Part shown: positions 63,304 to 64,000 of the stretch, in pieces
Position numbering within the stretch: the stretch's first letter is position 1
How the letters are laid out: every line of letters starts with the position of its first letter
From: CAVSWT01 sp963777515
GTDB taxonomy: Bacteria; Bacteroidota; Ignavibacteria; Ignavibacteriales; Ignavibacteriaceae
NCBI GenBank assembly: GCA_963777515.1
Contig: CAVZQU010000018.1
Location: 1-64,000, forward strand
DNA length: 64,000 bases
Direction: 5' to 3'
Notes under the pieces: generated by a model
Told to the model about the DNA's origin: nothing
Databases searched by the model: none
The model's input: only the letters and a program-made list of their open reading frames with translations
Program-made: the position numbers and the translations under genes

Positions 63304-64000
63304 TTATTTTAAAAATCCTCTTTGTTTAAGCCATCTTTCACATGCTTTTGGCCAAGTCGATTCCGTTCCAATGGTTCGTCCCATTCCATAACCATGACCA
63401 CCCTTTTCATATATATGAAGCTCACATGGAATATTATATTTTTTAAGTGCCAATGCATAGTCAATACTATTCTGAATTGGAACAGTATTATCATCCATTG
63501 AACATACTAAAAAAGCAGGGGGAGTATTTTTGTTAACCTGTAATTCATTGGAATATTCTTTTACTAATTTAGGATTCGGATGTTCACCAAGTAAATTTAT
63601 TCTTGATCCCATATGTGTGATCGTTGAATCCATTGAAATTACAGGATAAATAAGAATAGAAAAGTCTGGCTTTGCACTGGTTGTGTCGCCTGAATTATAA
63701 ACTTTATCATTATAATGTGTTGACAAAGTTGAAGCTAAATGACCTCCTGCAGAAAAGCCCATTATACCAATTTTATTAGGATTTATATTCCATTCCTTCG
63801 CATGACTTCTCACGATTCGCATTGCCTTTTGTGCATCCTGAAGAGGCCCAATGGTTTTATTAACCATAATTTTAGAACTAGGAAGTCTGTACTTTAAAAC
63901 AACTCCTGTTATGCCAAGTGTATTTAACCAATTTGCAATTTGAGAGCCTTCATGAGCGGTAGCAAGAAGTCCATAACCTCCTCCTGGGCATATTATTACT
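63304..64000 (-). CDS. Alpha/beta hydrolase, acetyl-esterase-like (5' end off the window)
   Basis: At least 231 residues; the frame is open to the right edge, with CPGGGYGLLATAHEG (oxyanion region) near the cut. The nucleophile is in GIMGFSAGGHLASTL, the Asp in LVCSMDDNTVPIQNS and the His in YEKGGHGYGMG. This is the pattern of the acetylxylan-esterase/BD-FAE-like group of esterases. A start at 63867 would cut off the oxyanion region and is wrong. The N-terminal part, probably with a signal peptide, is beyond the window. Confidence 0.85.
   Translation of the reverse strand, partial: VIICPGGGYGLLATAHEGSQIANWLNTLGITGVVLKYRLPSSKIMVNKTIGPLQDAQKAMRIVRSHAKEWNINPNKIGIMGFSAGGHLASTLSTHYNDKVYNSGDTTSAKPDFSILIYPVISMDSTITHMGSRINLLGEHPNPKLVKEYSNELQVNKNTPPAFLVCSMDDNTVPIQNSIDYALALKKYNIPCELHIYEKGGHGYGMGRTIGTESTWPKACERWLKQRGFLK

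Overview
The window is A+T-rich bacterial chromosome. Its gene content points to the Ignavibacteria / Chlorobi / Bacteroidota group. Two secreted proteins end in the C-terminal sorting domain of the type IX secretion system (with the QNYPNPFNPST-type opening in the multicopper oxidase). There are LytS/LytTR signalling genes, DUF4097, DUF5683, DUF2795 and DUF3108 proteins, and several TTG starts. I infer an Ignavibacteriales-like organism. No rRNA operon, CRISPR array, prophage or transposase gene is visible; one tRNA (Pro, GGG) is present.

Layout. 1-7.3 kb is accessory DNA: a broken DUF2779 gene, a broken WYL-domain regulator, and then the most interesting locus, a compact ubiquitin-like conjugation operon (2177-4884). 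It runs DUF2188, single-domain multiubiquitin-family protein, E2-like protein, JAB peptidase fused to an E1-like ThiF domain, DUF6527. The E2 has no cysteine, and the E1 has Ser-Ser-Leu-Leu-Ser where relatives commonly have a Cys-x-x-Cys-like site, so the chemistry cannot be the usual thioester relay through the E2. A DUF4097 protein follows. Then a DUF559 endonuclease-like gene is embedded in several copies of a 170-185 bp repeat whose two ends are inverted copies of each other.

7.3-18.6 kb holds envelope and signalling genes: a LytTR response regulator with its sensor kinase, two membrane proteins (DUF4386, DUF4395), a type IX-exported multicopper oxidase, a Tat-signal FAD oxidoreductase, four small membrane proteins, an AraC regulator and a secreted DUF1028-TPR protein.

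18.9-39.9 kb is a long plus-strand housekeeping stretch: trpS, scpA, scpB, an RsuA/RluB-type pseudouridine synthase, dacB, lysS, a glycosyltransferase, an outer-membrane beta-barrel protein, a C-terminal processing protease, a DUF3108 protein, a gamma carbonic anhydrase, ybeY, a Xer recombinase, hpf, hprK, an M23 peptidase, a DUF2795 protein, holB, thiolase, 3-hydroxybutyryl-CoA dehydrogenase and a CLC channel.

40-64 kb is mostly minus strand: ftsY, pgsA, an S8 protease with type IX domain and purF in one overlapping run; a BNR-repeat protein; tRNA-Pro and a MerR regulator; aroQ; nadB with an aminotransferase; parA/parB; a metallo-beta-lactamase-fold hydrolase; CHAD; glycosyltransferase; cdaA; folP; a GNAT; and an esterase cut by the right edge. 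Only ppx is on the plus strand here.

Data quality. At least seven genes are interrupted by small frame changes, many in homopolymer runs (DUF2779, WYL, sensor kinase, multicopper oxidase, C-terminal processing protease, DUF3108, S8 protease). Homology continues across each break, so sequencing or assembly indels are the simplest explanation for most of them. All of this was read from the sequence by eye; no database search was run.
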